Below, piece after piece: positions 45,800-54,571 of a stretch of DNA of 64,000 nucleotides. Each line of letters opens with the position of its first letter. Positions within the stretch are counted from its first letter, which is position 1. A model generated the notes under the pieces. The model was not told the origin of the DNA and did not search any database. It was given only the letters and a program-made list of their open reading frames with translations. The DNA comes from Aquimarina sp. TRL1 (GTDB lineage: Bacteria; Bacteroidota; Bacteroidia; Flavobacteriales; Flavobacteriaceae): positions 4,764,501 to 4,828,500 of the forward strand of contig NZ_CP053590.1 of the NCBI RefSeq assembly GCF_013365535.1. Reading direction: 5' to 3'. A program made the position numbers and the translations under genes.

Positions 45800-46821
45800 T
45801 TTATGGGCACGGGGACGACCGATATCGTTACAATATAAATTTTAAAGCAAACTTTAGTTCTAATGTATGGCATGCTGGAACCTCCAAAGCTTTATTAACT
45901 TATCTCTCGCTTCAACTTCCGTCTATAGGAAACTATCCTTCTCCAGGAGCAGATGAGTTAGCAACTATAATCGCAAAGCACCATGAGGTTGCTTCTGACC
46001 AGGTACTCATTACTAATGGAGCAACAGAAGCATTTTACCTGATAGCTAATGCTTTTTCCGGAATGCATGCTGCAATACTATTCCCTACTTTTTCTGAGTA
46101 TGAGGATGCATGCCAGGCAAATAAAGTAACCGTACGCCATTATCTAAGATCTGCTATTCTTCAGGAAAGTTTCAATGAAGAAATTGCTTTCATCTGCAAT
46201 CCTAATAATCCAGACGGATATAGCAATACTCCGGCAGAAATTGCAACCCTTCTCGAAAAATACCCTGCCACTACTTTCGTCATTGACGAAGCCTATATCG
46301 ATTTTTCACTATCTATACAATCATGTATATCGCTAATAGAAAAATATGATAATCTGATTATTGTACGCTCCTTGACCAAGGTATTCTCTATCCCAGGAAT
46401 CCGATTAGGGTATTTACTTAGTTCCTCTTCTTTAAAAAACAAGATAGAACAAGTTAAAATGCCATGGAGCGTCAATACTATTGCAATTGAAGCAGGAAAG
46501 TACATCTATGCAAATTACAATACTTTGTACCCTCCCATATCTGATGTACTAGATAACTGTCTTGATTTACAAAGGCAAATACAGCAACTCAATGGTTTCT
46601 CTGTACACCCTTCCTCAACTAATTATTTTTTAGTAAAGATGAATACCCCGCAGGTAAAAGCGCTAAAGGAATATTTAATTTTTAAGCATCAGATTCTTAT
46701 ACGAGATGCTTCTAATTTTAAAGGATTGGATGCTCACTATTTTAGAGTTGCCAGTCAGGATACCTCCAAAAATCAACTACTCATTAACGCATTACGACAG
46801 TGGATAAGTTATACCTCATAA
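45796..46821 (+). CDS. cobC: Threonine-phosphate decarboxylase-like aminotransferase
   Basis: A 341-residue fold-type I PLP enzyme. The nucleotide/phosphate-binding VLITNGATEAFYLIA, the Asp in FVIDEAYIDFS, the Schiff-base Lys195 in VRSLTKVFSIPGIRLGYL and the Arg in the C-terminal part are all present. Its place between cobQ and cbiB identifies it as the L-threonine-O-3-phosphate decarboxylase that makes aminopropanol phosphate (CobC in Pseudomonas naming, CobD in Salmonella). Histidinol-phosphate aminotransferase is the main alternative by sequence. Overlaps both neighbours. Confidence 0.85.
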   Translation: MIYGHGDDRYRYNINFKANFSSNVWHAGTSKALLTYLSLQLPSIGNYPSPGADELATIIAKHHEVASDQVLITNGATEAFYLIANAFSGMHAAILFPTFSEYEDACQANKVTVRHYLRSAILQESFNEEIAFICNPNNPDGYSNTPAEIATLLEKYPATTFVIDEAYIDFSLSIQSCISLIEKYDNLIIVRSLTKVFSIPGIRLGYLLSSSSLKNKIEQVKMPWSVNTIAIEAGKYIYANYNTLYPPISDVLDNCLDLQRQIQQLNGFSVHPSSTNYFLVKMNTPQVKALKEYLIFKHQILIRDASNFKGLDAHYFRVASQDTSKNQLLINALRQWISYTS

Positions 46822-47726
46822 TTCCCTTGATAGCCGGATACCTCTTAGATTTATTATTAGGAGATCCCAGGTGGCTTCCTCACCCCATTCGTACCTTTGG
46901 AACCTTGATCTATAAAGCAGAACGTAACCTGAATACCGCTCCGGCACGTTTTTTCAAAGGAATGTTCCTTACCATAACCTTATCAACCGGAGTATTTGCT
47001 TTCTTTTTCTTTACAGCATCTTTTTTGAGTACTTATCCGATATTACAGTATCCATTTATTGCGGTTTTTGTTTTCTACAGTATTGCCAATATGAGCTTGA
47101 TTCAGGAAGGAAAGGCTGTTTTCAGAGCACTGGCTTCTAGTCTGGAAGAAGGGCGAAAACGACTCTCATGGATTGTTGGTCGACAAACCGATAAACTTTC
47201 TCCACAAGAAATAAAAACTGCCGTTTTTGAGACTTTGTCCGAAAACCTAAGTGATGGAGTTATTGCCCCTTTATTTTACTATGCTATTTTGGGAATCCCC
47301 GGAGCCATGACTTATAAAATGATCAATACGCTGGACTCCATGATTGGTTATAAAAATGAACGTTATTTTTTGTTTGGAAAATTTGCAGCCTATACAGATG
47401 ATGTCGTTAATTATATCCCCGCTAGGATAACAGCTTTTTTAATTCTTCTGGTGTCGTTTAAACTACATAAACTTCCATTTGTAATTACCTATGGGAAACA
47501 ACATTCCAGTCCGAATGCAGGGTACCCTGAAGCAGCACTTGCAGCCGTATTAGATTGCCGTTTTGGAGGACCAAATTATTATCACGGACAATTAGTAGAT
47601 AAACCCTATATCGGCACTAATCCTAGAGATATTAAAGATTATGAAATAAAAAAGGTAGCGGCCATAAATCAAAAAGTAACCCTTATTTTTGTCGTTTTAA
47701 TTTGTAGTTTACATTATTTCCTATAA
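46800..47726 (+). CDS. cbiB: Adenosylcobinamide-phosphate synthase
   Basis: A 308-residue membrane protein with several helices. Family marks are GYLLDLLLGDPRWLPHPIR at the N-terminus, TLSENLSDGVIAPLFYYAIL, TLDSMIGYKNERYFLFGKFA with the following DDVVNYIPARITAF, and SPNAGYPEAALAA and RDIKDYEIKK near the end. It joins aminopropanol (phosphate) to cobyric acid. The gene overlaps the end of cobC by 22 bp and is followed 4 bp later by the AAA ATPase gene. Called CobD in Pseudomonas naming. Confidence 0.93.
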   Translation: MDKLYLIIPLIAGYLLDLLLGDPRWLPHPIRTFGTLIYKAERNLNTAPARFFKGMFLTITLSTGVFAFFFFTASFLSTYPILQYPFIAVFVFYSIANMSLIQEGKAVFRALASSLEEGRKRLSWIVGRQTDKLSPQEIKTAVFETLSENLSDGVIAPLFYYAILGIPGAMTYKMINTLDSMIGYKNERYFLFGKFAAYTDDVVNYIPARITAFLILLVSFKLHKLPFVITYGKQHSSPNAGYPEAALAAVLDCRFGGPNYYHGQLVDKPYIGTNPRDIKDYEIKKVAAINQKVTLIFVVLICSLHYFL

Positions 47727-47730
47727 CCTA

Positions 47731-48255
47731 GTGAGTAAAAGGTATATTATAACAGGAGCTCCCGGTACCGGTAAAAGCAGTTTACTTCTTCAATTACAGA
47801 AAGAAGGAATTCATTGCTTTTCTGAATTATCCCGGAAAGTGATACAGCATCAACAAAAACTAAAAGGAAATAAAACTCCCTGGGGAGATATTCTCGGTTT
47901 TGCAGAATTGATCTATCAAAAAACGATAGAAGAATTAAAATCCCCTGTTAATGAAATATCTTTTGTAGACAGAGGGCTCGCAGATATGACCGCCTATCTG
48001 ACATCGCAATCTTATTTCATTCCGGGATATCTACAACATTTTCCTTATAAGAAATATTATAAAAATACGGTATTTCTACTTCCTCCTTGGAAAGAAATTT
48101 ATGTAAATGATCCGCAACGTCCACAAACTTTCAAGGAAGCAATGCGAATACATGAGCATCTTATCAAAACTTATAAAAACCTGTCTTTCAATATAGAAAC
48201 ACTTCCTAAAACTACATTAACAAAAAGAAAAGAGATTATCCTCTCGCTCATATAA
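47731..48255 (+). CDS. P-loop NTPase (AAA_28-like) at the end of the cobQ operon
   Basis: A 174-residue kinase-like P-loop protein starting at GTG, four bases after the previous stop. The Walker A motif ITGAPGTGKSSLLLQLQKEG and SFVDRGLADMTAYL (Walker B-like) are clear, and the fold resembles AAA_28 proteins found near cobalamin genes and elsewhere. It is not CobU/CobP, which has a GGxxSGKS motif. A role in nucleotide loop assembly or as a chaperone for the pathway is only contextual. Confidence 0.75.
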   Translation: MSKRYIITGAPGTGKSSLLLQLQKEGIHCFSELSRKVIQHQQKLKGNKTPWGDILGFAELIYQKTIEELKSPVNEISFVDRGLADMTAYLTSQSYFIPGYLQHFPYKKYYKNTVFLLPPWKEIYVNDPQRPQTFKEAMRIHEHLIKTYKNLSFNIETLPKTTLTKRKEIILSLI

Positions 48256-48265
48256 ACAAAACGAG

Positions 48266-48273
48266 TATATTCG
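48266..48273 (+). promoter_or_regulatory. -7 promoter element before riboswitch 1
   Basis: TATATTCG is one change from TAnnTTTG and sits about 55 bases upstream of the cobalamin aptamer, before the TonB-receptor leader. Confidence 0.4.
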
Positions 48274-48326
48274 CAGCCGATTTATGGTTTTTTACACATA
48301 AAGTGAAAAATATTTCGCTTTAGTAA

Positions 48327-48468
48327 AAATTAAAAGGGAATTTGGTGCAAATCCAAAACTGTTCCCGCAACTGTAATACATGCTAAAAATTACTATCGAT
48401 ATAACCACTGTATTTAAATATGGGAAGGTGATAGCTAAAGTGTAAAGTCAGGAGACCTGCCATATCTC
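48327..48468 (+). ncRNA. Cobalamin riboswitch 1 (TonB receptor/PepSY leader)
   Basis: The conserved pieces are in order: AGGGAATTTGGTGCAAATCC, then ACTGTTCCCGCAACTGT, then GGGAAGGTGATAG, then the B12-box GTCAGGAGACCTGCC at 48447-48461. The expression platform (CTCGGGTAAAGGGTTAG at 48487-48503, TTTTCCCACCTAAC just before the start codon) could mask translation of the receptor at 48586 when B12 is bound. The aptamer is homologous to the second copy at 52510-52655. Confidence 0.93.
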
Positions 48469-48585
48469 ATCATAACAGTATTAACTCTCGGGTAAAGGGT
48501 TAGATATAACAAAGCTCCTATGAATAGAGAAATAGGTAGTCTTATTATTTCTACAACTTTTCCCACCTAACTTTAATTTTTAATA

Positions 48586-50913
48586 ATGAAAAAAATTATG
48601 TTATGTGGTGCATTGATCTTGTTACACCTCATTGGCTATGCCCAACAAAATGCAACACTAAAAGGAATGATTACCGATGTGGATTCGTCTAAAGGAATCC
48701 CTAATGTTTCTATCAGTATTTTAAATGCTCAAAAAGGTACTGCTACAAATCAACAAGGTTATTATTCGATCACCGTTCCTACGGGAGAAATCTCATTAGT
48801 AATTACAGCTATTGGCTATGAGGATAAAACACTACAAACAAATATTTCATCTGCTTCAAAAACACTTAATATCAGTTTACAAAAAAGTGTAACCTCTCTA
48901 TCTCAGGTAGTAATTGGTCATTCAACAAACCGACACAATCGCCCTAAAGTCGGAAAATTAAATATTGAAAACTTAGACAACCCTATCGTAATTAATACCC
49001 TCTCTCCTAAAGTAATGGAACAACGTAATGTTACCGATTTAGGAGATGCTGTCAAAAGTGTGACAGGAGTTAGACCAATCAACCGGTACGGAGGATTTCA
49101 AACTTTTAGAATAAGAGGGTTTAACAACTTTGTTTTATTAATTGACGGAGTACGGGATGAACGTCATAACCTATCTACCAGTGCCCCTTCTACCAATTTG
49201 GCAAATGTAGATTATATAGAAGTACTAAAAGGACCCGCAGGAGTCTTATACGGACACTCTGCTCTAGGAGGAATCATTAATCTGGTACGAAAAAGACCTA
49301 CGGATCAACAAACCGGAAATGTTACAGCTACATACGGAAGTTTTGATACCTATAACGCTTCTTTTGGTATTGGAGGTCCGATTAGTGAAACATTAAAGTA
49401 CAGAGCTGATTTTGGAATTACCCGAACAAATGGCTGGAGAGATTATGGAGTAGAAACCAATAACGGGGCTCTTATGCTAGAGTTCTCTCCTACTCAAAAA
49501 GATGCTTTTGAATTTTATATTCAGGCAAATAATGATGTTTATGACACCGATACGGGAATTCCTGTCGATGAAGACGGATCTCTTATAAAAGGAATGGATC
49601 CTGAAACCCGATACAATGATCCTCAGGATTATCTGAGACACAAGCGTTTTGATTATCAATTAAAATACACACACACTTTTTCAGATGATCTAAAGCTTTC
49701 GAATCACCTCTCTTATTCTGACGATGATATTGATTATCTTTCGACAGAATTTTTAGAAGTAAACGAGACCAAAGACTCTATCACCAGAGCATTTCCTTTC
49801 TATTTTAATCATACGACCAAAACACTACAAAATCAACTAGACCTTTCATATACATTCAAAACAGGAAAAATATCTCATACCTCAGTTGCTGGGTATAGCC
49901 TTAGTTATCTGGATCGAAAAACATTTAGAGGTGAGGTTATCGGAGAAGGAACTTTTAGCACGATTGCAGTTCAAAACCCTATATTAAACCAGGGACATAT
50001 TGAAGCTGTAGACAAAAGAGTAGATGTCAAAGAAGAATTTGTCAATTCTTTCTTTATTCAGGATTTAATCCACCTACTTCCCAAGGTAAAAGTAATGATC
50101 GGTATGAGGTATGACATTTTTAATGGTACCTACTACCGAGATGAAATCGATAATAACAGAAACGTTTTGGAATACGGTGAAAAAACAAAAATTCCTTCGA
50201 CTGCTTTTACACTTCGTTCCGGATTAGTTTATCAGCCAACCAAACATATTAGTATATTCTCTTCTTATTCTGATTATTTTAAGCCAACCCGAAGAATCGC
50301 TCCTAATGGACAAGTTTTTGATCCTGAAACCGGATATCAGACAGAAGCCGGAATTAAATATCAAAACAAAGTACTTGCTGCCACTTTCTCTGCCTTTTAC
50401 ATGCTAAAAAACAATATTGTAGAAAAAACAAGTGTTGAAGATTACAGACAGATTGGTGAAGCGGACTCTAAAGGGATAGAATTCGATATTCAAGCTCATC
50501 CTATTAATGGATTATTTATTAAAGCGGGATATGCATTTGCTGATGCGTCTATCAGTGATTATAATAGGGAATTGCAAACCACCCCAGAGGGAAATCAACT
50601 TCCTTTTGCTCCAAAACATCTCGCCAATGCCTGGGTAAGTTATAAATTACCTACTACAAAATTCAAAGGATTGGGAATTGGATTCGGGATGAACCATACT
50701 TCTGCTAATTACACCAATTCAGATAACACCTATGAATTACCCGCATATACTACATTAGACGGGACTCTTTTTTATGAAATAAAGAATGCACGAATCGCTT
50801 TTAATCTCAATAATATCACAGATGAATTATATTTTACAGATGCTATATATGCCAATCAATACTTTGTGGGGCAGGAACGCAACTATAAGATAAGTTTATC
50901 GTATTCTTTTTAG
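48586..50913 (+). CDS. TonB-dependent receptor, riboswitch-controlled
   Basis: A 775-residue outer-membrane receptor. It has a signal peptide (MKKIMLCGALILLHLIGYAQ), a carboxypeptidase-regulatory-like domain (about 25-110: TDVDSSKGIPNVSISI), a plug (VMEQRNVTDLGDAVKSVTGV, IRGFNNFVLLIDGVRDERHN, DYIEVLKGPAGVLYGHSALG) and a 22-strand barrel ending in KISLSYSF. The plug and barrel look like the siderophore-receptor subclass rather than classic BtuB. The cobalamin riboswitch directly upstream argues that it imports cobalamin, other corrinoids or cobalt complexes. A PepSY protein gene follows after a terminator-like hairpin. Confidence 0.93.
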   Translation: MKKIMLCGALILLHLIGYAQQNATLKGMITDVDSSKGIPNVSISILNAQKGTATNQQGYYSITVPTGEISLVITAIGYEDKTLQTNISSASKTLNISLQKSVTSLSQVVIGHSTNRHNRPKVGKLNIENLDNPIVINTLSPKVMEQRNVTDLGDAVKSVTGVRPINRYGGFQTFRIRGFNNFVLLIDGVRDERHNLSTSAPSTNLANVDYIEVLKGPAGVLYGHSALGGIINLVRKRPTDQQTGNVTATYGSFDTYNASFGIGGPISETLKYRADFGITRTNGWRDYGVETNNGALMLEFSPTQKDAFEFYIQANNDVYDTDTGIPVDEDGSLIKGMDPETRYNDPQDYLRHKRFDYQLKYTHTFSDDLKLSNHLSYSDDDIDYLSTEFLEVNETKDSITRAFPFYFNHTTKTLQNQLDLSYTFKTGKISHTSVAGYSLSYLDRKTFRGEVIGEGTFSTIAVQNPILNQGHIEAVDKRVDVKEEFVNSFFIQDLIHLLPKVKVMIGMRYDIFNGTYYRDEIDNNRNVLEYGEKTKIPSTAFTLRSGLVYQPTKHISIFSSYSDYFKPTRRIAPNGQVFDPETGYQTEAGIKYQNKVLAATFSAFYMLKNNIVEKTSVEDYRQIGEADSKGIEFDIQAHPINGLFIKAGYAFADASISDYNRELQTTPEGNQLPFAPKHLANAWVSYKLPTTKFKGLGIGFGMNHTSANYTNSDNTYELPAYTTLDGTLFYEIKNARIAFNLNNITDELYFTDAIYANQYFVGQERNYKISLSYSF

Positions 50914-50925
50914 AATAAATAACAT

Positions 50926-50960
50926 CAAAGACCAGTATATCGCAATAATACTGGTCTTTG
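50926..50960 (+). terminator. Intercistronic hairpin/terminator after the receptor gene
   Basis: CAAAGACCAGTAT (50926-50938) pairs perfectly with ATACTGGTCTTTG (50948-50960), followed by TATTTT. It may reduce read-through to the PepSY gene. Confidence 0.75.
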
Positions 50961-51009
50961 TATTTTAAGGAAGAGCATAACTTTCTCTTCATAAACAAAC
51001 TCCTATGTA

Positions 51010-52464
51010 ATGAAAAAACTGATCATCAATATACACCACTGGTTAGGTTCTTTTTTTTGTGTTTTATTTCTTTGCTGGTTTTTATCAGGCTTTGTTATGA
51101 TGTATCAAAGCTTTCCTAAACTATCAGGAAAAGAACGGATTTCCTTACAAGAGAAAGGAATTACAGGAACACTACTATCTCCGTTTCATATTTTTCAAAA
51201 AGACAGTGTACAGGAAATCACTTCACTGCGATTACAGCAACAATTACATCGTCCGGTTTTTCACCTAAAAACAACAACCGGAAAAACAATTTCCAGATAT
51301 GCGGACACTGGAGCCCTCCTAGACATCTCATCTAAAAGGGCGTTAGATATAGCAACAGCTGCCACACAAATAACTGCTGTATCTGAAATTACTTCCTTGA
51401 CAGAACTGGATCAATGGATTCCAAGGACTCATTTCCTGTCACATCTGCCTATTTATAAAATTACCTTTGAAGATCCTTCAAAAACGCATGTGTATGTATC
51501 TTCTCTAACGGGTGAATTACTACAAAAAACAACTCATAAAGAACGTTTCTGGACGTGGTTAGGAGCCATCCCTCATTGGATTTATTTCAGAGATCTAAGA
51601 GTGCACAATACCTTATGGTATCAATTGGTAACCTGGTTAGCTTTTTTTGGACTTATCATGACCATTTCCGGGATGTATACCGGAATTATCCGATACAAAA
51701 AAAAGCCTAAAAAACGATTCCAACGTTTCAAAAACAAATGGTATAACCTACATTATTATTTCGGGCTTATTTTTGGAGTGTTTGTTTGTACATGGACATT
51801 TAGCGGAATGATGAGCATGACTCCCTTAAATTGGACTCCCAGTACCTCTCTTTCTAAAACAGAGCAACAATTATGGAAAAAACACCCATTCGTACTAACA
51901 GACTTTGAAGATATCACTTGGCAACTTTTTGGTCAATCCTCCAAAGTAAATACCGCTAGAGAAATTGTATTTTCTAAATTTCAGGGGGACATACTAACTC
52001 ATTTTATTACAGCTTCCAATACACATACATCTTTCTTGAATACTACTGATTTCTCGTATACCAAAGAGAATTTTGCTGCTATTATTCAACTCTTTTCTCT
52101 AAAAAATAAAATTGAGGATATTTCTTTGTTAACCGAATATGATGCTTACTATTATAGCAGGCACAATACGAGGAAACTTCCTGTTTTGAGAATCAACACC
52201 GAGCAAGATATTACATATTATATAGATCCTGACACTGCCAGTTTCTTATTTAAATCATCTACTAAAAACAAAATAGAACGCTGGTTATACCATGGATTGC
52301 ACAGTCTGGATTTTTCTTTTTTAGCATGGAACCGCCCATTATGGGATATAACCCTAATCTTTTTATTACTAGGAGGAACAATAATCAGTGGTACAGGAGT
52401 TGTTCTGGGATGGAAGTTTTATAAAAGAAAGCTCAAAAAGCGCCGAAAAAAAAGGAAAAAATAA
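51010..52464 (+). CDS. PepSY-domain membrane protein (PiuB-like)
   Basis: A 484-residue membrane protein with the PepSY-associated layout. Helix 1 is near the start (INIHHWLGSFFCVLFLCWFL), then a soluble PepSY-like stretch (ITAVSEITSLTELDQWIPRT), HWIYFRDLRVHNTLWYQLVTWLAFFGLI with two more helices and HYYFGLIFGVFVCTWTFSGMM, and a final helix near LWDITLIFLLLGGTIISGTG followed by a basic tail. Such proteins accompany TonB receptors for siderophores and haem and may be inner-membrane reductases for the imported metal complex. Its place after the riboswitch-controlled receptor suggests a role in corrinoid or cobalt uptake. It lies directly upstream of riboswitch 2. Confidence 0.85.
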   Translation: MKKLIINIHHWLGSFFCVLFLCWFLSGFVMMYQSFPKLSGKERISLQEKGITGTLLSPFHIFQKDSVQEITSLRLQQQLHRPVFHLKTTTGKTISRYADTGALLDISSKRALDIATAATQITAVSEITSLTELDQWIPRTHFLSHLPIYKITFEDPSKTHVYVSSLTGELLQKTTHKERFWTWLGAIPHWIYFRDLRVHNTLWYQLVTWLAFFGLIMTISGMYTGIIRYKKKPKKRFQRFKNKWYNLHYYFGLIFGVFVCTWTFSGMMSMTPLNWTPSTSLSKTEQQLWKKHPFVLTDFEDITWQLFGQSSKVNTAREIVFSKFQGDILTHFITASNTHTSFLNTTDFSYTKENFAAIIQLFSLKNKIEDISLLTEYDAYYYSRHNTRKLPVLRINTEQDITYYIDPDTASFLFKSSTKNKIERWLYHGLHSLDFSFLAWNRPLWDITLIFLLLGGTIISGTGVVLGWKFYKRKLKKRRKKRKK

Positions 52465-52471
52465 AATCGCT

Positions 52472-52479
52472 TATATTTG
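52472..52479 (+). promoter_or_regulatory. -7 promoter element before riboswitch 2
   Basis: TATATTTG is an exact TAnnTTTG match just past the PepSY gene stop, about 40 bases before the second aptamer, so riboswitch 2 has its own transcript. Confidence 0.55.
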
Positions 52480-52509
52480 CGCTGATTTTGTGGTTCTTAT
52501 TCTACTAAG

Positions 52510-52655
52510 ATGAAAAGGGAATTTGGTGTGATTCCAAAACTGTTCCCGCAACTGTGAAGCTCAGATCAATGTATATATCTATAAACCACTGTATACAATT
52601 CTATGATATGGGAAGGTATTATATGCATAGCTAAGTCAGGAGACCTGCCACCAAA
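52510..52655 (+). ncRNA. Cobalamin riboswitch 2 (ferredoxin-SDR-cobA leader)
   Basis: Same order of elements as copy 1: AGGGAATTTGGTGTGATTCC, ACTGTTCCCGCAACTGT, GGGAAGGTATTAT and the B12-box GTCAGGAGACCTGCC at 52635-52649. The downstream platform (CTCGGGTAAAGGGTTAG, TTTTTCCCACCTAAC) also matches copy 1. It adds a small hairpin TACCAAA/TTTGGTA near 52673-52690. It governs the short leader ORF and the ferredoxin-like gene. Confidence 0.93.
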
Positions 52656-52786
52656 ATTATGATACCAAATGAATTTGGTACTATTTAATAACTCTCGGGT
52701 AAAGGGTTAGACATAGGAGACGTATGGTAGTATACATACTATCTTTTTATTTCTATAACTTTTTCCCACCTAACACTAATTTTTAT

Positions 52787-52939
52787 ATGAAAAAACTAAT
52801 GTTATGTGGTATGAAATTCTGCTATAACTTCAATCGGTCAATACATTTCATATCCTCTTCTGAAAGTCGTACTAGAGCATCTATAAAAGTATGCTTTTCT
52901 GCTTTTATTTTTATCCATTTTCTATTTATTAACTCTTAA
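52787..52939 (+). CDS. Short leader ORF, relic of a TonB-receptor start
   Basis: A 50-codon frame starting MKKLMLCG, nearly identical in protein and DNA to the first codons of the receptor at 48586 (MKKIMLCG). After codon 8 the similarity stops. The frame ends 5 bases before the ATG of the ferredoxin-like gene, so translation can be coupled from the riboswitch-controlled start. Most likely it is a by-product of duplication of the riboswitch together with the receptor's 5' end, now used as a regulatory leader. It could also encode a functional small peptide. Confidence 0.55.
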   Translation: MKKLMLCGMKFCYNFNRSIHFISSSESRTRASIKVCFSAFIFIHFLFINS

Positions 52940-52944
52940 TCATC

Positions 52945-53769
52945 ATGGGAAAAAACTTAACAAACGTAAAAACTACTTTTCAGTTTTGTGACGGAGGATC
53001 TTGCCAGCGTGCCAATAGCGAAATTGCAATACGAGAAGCAAGAGCATACTTGCGTAATGAAGGAGCATGGGATGATATACACACGATTAAAACCCGATGC
53101 AACGGACGATGTGAAAATGCTCCTACATGGATTGTACAACCTGGTAATTTCTGGTATAAAAACCTTAGTCCTGAAAAGGCAATCGATATCGTATCCTGCC
53201 ATTTGAATAATACTCCGGAAAAAGTTGAAGAACATCTATTATACAAAGAAGGATGGGATACTATTAAAACAGATAAAGAACGTAAAGTTACCCTGACTTC
53301 ATTTACGCATAAGACAGATCCTCATTTAGGAGATGCTCTCATTGCCAAAGCATTTGCCTCTGACCAGCATTTATATCCATTATTTCAATATTTGTTTCAA
53401 AAAGATAAAAAAATCGCAATAGAACTCAATGATGGCATGTTTTTTGATATAAAAACTCCTCATGTAATATCATATCATGAAAAATACGATCTCTCTATAA
53501 CAGGAGATCAAATCAATATAAAATTAGCAATTGCAGGTATCCCAAAAGATGCTGATGATAACCTTGTAGAAAGAAAAGTTACTTCGGCAGAAGTAATCTG
53601 GTTGAAAAAAACAGCTATCTTTACCAAAGCAATTAGGCTAAAAAATAAAAAAGGTAATCATCTGGTAACCTGCTGGATAAAAGAGGAAGATATTGCTTCA
53701 TGGCATCATATCCTATCTATTTATCTGGGAATGAACCCAGAACATATAAGAATAAAAAATGAACCTTAA
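52945..53769 (+). CDS. [2Fe-2S] thioredoxin-like ferredoxin-domain protein
   Basis: A 274-residue protein. Residues 1-85 form a thioredoxin-like [2Fe-2S] ferredoxin with the four ligands Cys15, Cys20 (QFCDGGSCQRA) and Cys52, Cys56 (KTRCNGRCENAP). The C-terminal 190 residues (TDPHLGDALIAKAF, then DIASWHHILSIYLG) have no family I recognise. Its gene is the first full cistron behind the second riboswitch and overlaps the next gene by 11 bp. A role as electron donor in corrinoid metabolism fits the context, but is not shown. Confidence 0.85.
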   Translation: MGKNLTNVKTTFQFCDGGSCQRANSEIAIREARAYLRNEGAWDDIHTIKTRCNGRCENAPTWIVQPGNFWYKNLSPEKAIDIVSCHLNNTPEKVEEHLLYKEGWDTIKTDKERKVTLTSFTHKTDPHLGDALIAKAFASDQHLYPLFQYLFQKDKKIAIELNDGMFFDIKTPHVISYHEKYDLSITGDQINIKLAIAGIPKDADDNLVERKVTSAEVIWLKKTAIFTKAIRLKNKKGNHLVTCWIKEEDIASWHHILSIYLGMNPEHIRIKNEP

Positions 53770-54571
53770 ACAAATAAGTATTTTAGGTTGCGGATGGTTA
53801 GGACTTCCACTAGCTAAAGATTTTATAAAAGAAGGGATCTCTGTTAAGGGGTCCACTACTTCTCCTGATAAAATCGACATATTAACACAAAGTGGAATAA
53901 CTCCTTACCTACTGACCTTAGGGGAAGCTTCCTCTGCAACTTATTTAGATTTTTTATCTGAAAGTGAACTACTTATTATCAATTTCCCACCCAGGAGAAT
54001 TCCAAACATCACAGAAGTATACCAACAACAAATTCGAAGTATTTTACCTTATATTGGCAACAACCAAAAGGTGATTTTCATTAGTTCAACCTCTGTGTAC
54101 GAAAACACAAATGACTGGGTTACGGAAATACGACATACACAACCGGAAAAAGAATCCGGAAAGGCAGTAGCTGCGGTAGAACAGATATTGCATACTCAAC
54201 TTCAACATCATCTTACAATTATTCGATTATCTGGTTTAATAGGCTATGATCGTCTTCCGGGAAGGTTTCTTGCTAATAAAAAAGAAGTTCCCAATGGAGA
54301 TGCTCCTATTAATGTGATACATCGAGATGATTGTTTAGGCATTATCAAATCTGTAATTAATACTAACAATTGGGGCGAAATATTTAACGGCTGTGCCGAT
54401 AAACATCCTCTGCGCAAAGAATATTATACCTTGGCAGCAGAAAAAATAGGCTTAACTCCACCTACTTTTTCTAATCATAAAGACACTGCATACAAGCTAA
54501 TATCCAATGCAAAAAGCAAGGAAGTACTCGCCTATGAATACCTTCACCCCGATCCTTTAAAACTACTATAA
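53759..54571 (+). CDS. NAD(P)-binding SDR-like protein
   Basis: A 270-residue Rossmann protein starting ISILGCGWLGLPLAKDFIKE, with a YeeZ/extended-SDR type layout: VIFISSTSVYENTNDWV, TIIRLSGLIGYDRLPGRFLA and NVIHRDDC. The SDR YxxxK is weak. It lies between the [2Fe-2S] protein and cobA in the riboswitch-controlled transcript and overlaps cobA by one base, so a role in tetrapyrrole or corrinoid chemistry is plausible (for example a precorrin-2-type redox step), but family data do not show this. Confidence 0.75.
   Translation: MNLKQISILGCGWLGLPLAKDFIKEGISVKGSTTSPDKIDILTQSGITPYLLTLGEASSATYLDFLSESELLIINFPPRRIPNITEVYQQQIRSILPYIGNNQKVIFISSTSVYENTNDWVTEIRHTQPEKESGKAVAAVEQILHTQLQHHLTIIRLSGLIGYDRLPGRFLANKKEVPNGDAPINVIHRDDCLGIIKSVINTNNWGEIFNGCADKHPLRKEYYTLAAEKIGLTPPTFSNHKDTAYKLISNAKSKEVLAYEYLHPDPLKLL

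Noticed and set aside
52724..52786. Longer form of the leader ORF starting at 52724
   Set aside because: The extension covers the riboswitch expression platform. The match to the receptor start begins at the ATG at 52787.
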